This document shows positions 61,988 to 64,000 of a DNA stretch of 64,000 nt, in pieces; the first letter of the stretch is position 1; each line of letters opens with the position of its first letter. The position numbers and the translations under genes were made by a program. Source of the stretch: Gluconobacter sp. P1C6_b (lineage in GTDB: Bacteria > Pseudomonadota > Alphaproteobacteria > Acetobacterales > Acetobacteraceae). The stretch lies in the NCBI RefSeq assembly GCF_018811945.1, contig NZ_JACRVU010000004.1, forward strand, positions 62,001 to 126,000, read 5' to 3'. The notes beneath the pieces were generated by a model, which saw only the letters and a program-made list of their open reading frames with translations, was not told the origin of the DNA and searched no databases.

Positions 61988-62434
61988 CTATCTCAGGAAA
62001 ATATTGCTCGCCCGGCTGACAAAGATATAGGTCCGGTAATCGTCCTTGTTGTTCACGATGATCCCCTGTTCGAGATCAGCGCCAACCTTCATGGCAGACC
62101 CGATCACAAGGATCTTGCGGTTCAGAACCATCTTGCGGAAATCGCCACCGAAACGGATATCGGCATTATAGGCTACGGCTGACGTGATCTGCACGGCGAC
62201 ATTGGCCCGGTCCAGATAGGTCTCTTCCGAATTGAGGAAGACCATCTTGTTGAAGACATTTACGCTTTTCACGGTCATGACGAACGTGCCGGGCACGACG
62301 GTCCGGTTCGTGGTCTCGCGCAGGGTATCCGCAGGTGTCAGCCGTTTCTCGAGAACCACATCACCGGAACATGCTGCCTGTGTGAGGAGAGTGGTGAACA
62401 GGGCAAGCGAGAGAAGGGCTTTACGGACGGTCAT
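61988..62434 (-). CDS. Small lipoprotein of unknown function
   Basis: This 148-residue protein has a lipoprotein signal ending QAAC (Cys22). The rest, about 120 residues of alternating strands (TFVMTVKSVNVFNKMVFLNSEETYLDR, VQITSAVAYNADIRFGG), looks like a small beta domain. I recognise no family. It sits alone between lactate dehydrogenase and purU. Confidence 0.72.
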   Translation of the reverse strand: MTVRKALLSLALFTTLLTQAACSGDVVLEKRLTPADTLRETTNRTVVPGTFVMTVKSVNVFNKMVFLNSEETYLDRANVAVQITSAVAYNADIRFGGDFRKMVLNRKILVIGSAMKVGADLEQGIIVNNKDDYRTYIFVSRASNIFLR

Positions 62435-62535
62435 CTGAATAGTGCTGCCGGCTATGAACTGATAAAGCCGAGCCTAGGAGAGAATATTCCGGGTGTCGTG
62501 CGAAATTTTCATGTCCGGCAGAAGGACAGAAACCT

Positions 62536-63414
62536 TCAGGGCGTGAAGACGACTGTCCTGTTGCCGTTGATGATGGTCCGGCGTTCAATGTGATACCGCA
62601 CGGCACGCGCCAGAACGCGGCGCTCGATATCGCGTCCTTTGCGGATCAGGTCATCGGGTGTGTCGGCATGGGAAATGCGCTCCACGTCCTGTTCGATGAT
62701 CGGGCCTTCATCCAGATCGCGCGTGACGTAATGGGCTGTCGCGCCGATCAGCTTCACGCCACGCGCAAAGGCCTGATGATAAGGACGCGCGCCCTTGAAT
62801 CCCGGCAGGAAGGAATGGTGAATGTTGATGCAATGCCCTGACAGGCTGGCGGCCATTTCGTTGGACAGGACCTGCATGTAGCGTGCGAGAATGACCAGTT
62901 CGGCTCCCGTTGAGGCAAGCAGGTCCAGAATTTGTGCTTCCTGCGCTGGCTTGGTATCTTTCGTGACGGGAAAGTGGTGGAACGGAATGCCGTAGAAGTC
63001 GAGATCCGCAAAAACCTCACGCGGATGGTTTGATACGATCCCGACCGGCTTGATCGGCAGTTCCCCAATCCGCCAGCGATACAGCAGATCCACCAGGCAG
63101 TGATCGAAACGCGAGACCATCAGCAGAACCTTCGGCTTCACGCTCCGGTCATGCAGCGCCCAGTCCATGCTGAACGTCTCACCCAGAACAGCCAGCGCCT
63201 CGCGAAGCTGCTGCATGCTGGTCTGGCCATCCGTGATCTCGAAAACGATCCGCATGAAGAAGACCGTGCTGTCGCGGTCATCGAACTGCTGGGCTTCGGT
63301 GATGTTGGCGTTCAGTTCCGCAAGCCTGCCGCTGATTGCCGCCACGATGCCCGGGCGGTTGGGGCAGGAGAGCGTCAGGACATAGGTGGTCTGCGGAACT
63401 GAAATGGCCGTCAT
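62536..63414 (-). CDS. purU: Formyltetrahydrofolate deformylase
   Basis: This 292-residue protein has an N-terminal ACT domain (about 10-85) and a formyltransferase-like domain with [17 protein letters not shown] (His200 region) and [15 protein letters not shown]. It hydrolyses 10-formyl-THF to formate and THF, balancing one-carbon pools. It follows metH by 38 nt on the same strand, an apt link: both act on the folate one-carbon pool. Confidence 0.96.
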   Translation of the reverse strand: MTAISVPQTTYVLTLSCPNRPGIVAAISGRLAELNANITEAQQFDDRDSTVFFMRIVFEITDGQTSMQQLREALAVLGETFSMDWALHDRSVKPKVLLMVSRFDHCLVDLLYRWRIGELPIKPVGIVSNHPREVFADLDFYGIPFHHFPVTKDTKPAQEAQILDLLASTGAELVILARYMQVLSNEMAASLSGHCINIHHSFLPGFKGARPYHQAFARGVKLIGATAHYVTRDLDEGPIIEQDVERISHADTPDDLIRKGRDIERRVLARAVRYHIERRTIINGNRTVVFTP

Positions 63415-63452
63415 GGAATGTCTTTTCTTGTCTTTTTTTAAACCTGCCGTCC

Positions 63453-64000
63453 TCAGACGGTGAAGTATTTTGCCCGCGGGTTCAGCATCACGAGGGCCGA
63501 TGTCGACTGCTCGGGGTGAAGCTGATAGCCGTCCGAAAGCGAGACGCCGATGCGTTCGGCATCGAGCATTTTCAGGATCGGTTCCTGATCCTCAAGCCGC
63601 GGGCAGGCGGGATAGCCGAAGGAATAGCGCGAGCCGCGATAGGACTGTGACAGCAGCTTCTCCATGTCGCGGTCGTCCTCGCCGGCAAAACCCAGTTCGG
63701 CGCGGATGCGCTTGTGGGTGTATTCCGCCATGGCTTCCGCCATCTCGACCGACAGGCCATGCAGGTACAGATAGTCCTGATAACGGTTTTCCTCGAACCA
63801 CACCCGGGCCAGATCGGACGCCTTCTGCCCGACGGTCACGACCTGAAGCCCGACCACATCGCGGACGTCATCGCTGATGTCCCGGACGAAATCGGCGATG
63901 CACTCGCCGTCATCCTTGGGCTGGCGCGGCATGGTGAAACGCGCGGCTTCCGTCGTGCCGTCCTCTTCAAACAGCACGAGATCGTTCCCGTCGCCTGCGG
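63453..64000 (-). CDS. metH: Cobalamin-dependent methionine synthase, C-terminal part (cut by window)
   Basis: The frame is open through the window end, so only the last 181 residues are seen. They form the AdoMet-binding reactivation domain of MetH: the segment [49 protein letters not shown], and [13 protein letters not shown] with the AdoMet motif, then [18 protein letters not shown]. The rest lies beyond 64000. A GTG within the visible part is internal, not the start. Confidence 0.93.
   Translation of the reverse strand, partial: AGDGNDLVLFEEDGTTEAARFTMPRQPKDDGECIADFVRDISDDVRDVVGLQVVTVGQKASDLARVWFEENRYQDYLYLHGLSVEMAEAMAEYTHKRIRAELGFAGEDDRDMEKLLSQSYRGSRYSFGYPACPRLEDQEPILKMLDAERIGVSLSDGYQLHPEQSTSALVMLNPRAKYFTV

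Noticed and set aside
1-64000. CRISPR arrays, insertion sequences, prophage, tRNA or rRNA genes
   Set aside because: I looked for regular repeats, transposase or integrase-like proteins, flanking duplications and tRNA-like cloverleaf sequence, and saw none.

Overview
The window is a 64 kb piece of a GC-rich alphaproteobacterial chromosome, most likely Gluconobacter (Acetobacteraceae). The evidence is the gene content: a cytosolic NADP-type glucose dehydrogenase, malate:quinone oxidoreductase beside an FAD-linked D-lactate dehydrogenase, an OprB-type sugar porin, an acetoin/diacetyl reductase, and a sphingolipid (serine palmitoyltransferase) cluster. I remember the glucose dehydrogenase and the mqo/lactate dehydrogenase pair as Gluconobacter oxydans genes (GOX2015 and GOX2070/2071), but I could not search for this. 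I saw no tRNA, rRNA, CRISPR array, insertion sequence or prophage. Genes are tightly packed. Many neighbours overlap by 4 nt (ATGA or GTGA), and several start codons look like TTG or GTG.

Layout. 1-4 kb: a TPR protein cut by the window edge, an orphan response regulator and glucose dehydrogenase (one minus-strand operon), then carD and a bestrophin-type channel. 4-8 kb: glutathione-dependent formaldehyde oxidation (class III alcohol dehydrogenase, S-formylglutathione hydrolase) coupled to an RNase T2 lipoprotein, convergent with ygfZ-hisI. 8.2-13.9 kb: a five-gene operon of a membrane sensor with a degenerate nucleotide-cyclase domain, an MlaE permease, an MlaF-like protein that has lost its ATPase motifs, MlaD and a lipoprotein. 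14-17.6 kb: a small secreted protein, a frameshifted OprB porin in an AT-rich setting, and a short Hsp70-like ATPase. 17.7-26.1 kb: bioB, a diiron ferritin-like protein, a Dabb protein, an M13 metallopeptidase, an OpuAC-like protein, acetoin reductase, a methyltransferase and an exported protein. 26.2-30.8 kb: the fatty-acid block fabD-fabG-acpP-fabF-mltG. 30.8-33.2 kb: a SYLF lipoprotein, an inositol-monophosphatase-family enzyme and MmcB.

33.2-47.9 kb is an envelope-lipid region. A six-gene minus-strand operon encodes a metallophosphoesterase, LptF, LptG, a histidine-motif lipid hydroxylase, a nucleotidyltransferase and a GT4 glycosyltransferase, with 4-nt overlaps at every junction. Divergent to it are a lipid kinase and a TAM41-like cytidylyltransferase. 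Beyond a bidirectional terminator, a second minus-strand operon encodes a flippase, an unassigned GT-B-like transferase, a fatty acyl-AMP ligase, a dedicated ACP and serine palmitoyltransferase. Together these could build a sphingoid base, modify and activate a ceramide, and export a glycosylated or phosphorylated sphingolipid.

48-64 kb holds alanine racemase, a TonB-dependent receptor, an HD phosphohydrolase with a previously unmarked 41-residue membrane protein upstream, a Gly-rich lipoprotein, siroheme synthase, glutaminase, divergent mntH/mntR, a DeoR-type regulator, mqo, D-lactate dehydrogenase, a lipoprotein, purU and the 3' end of metH.
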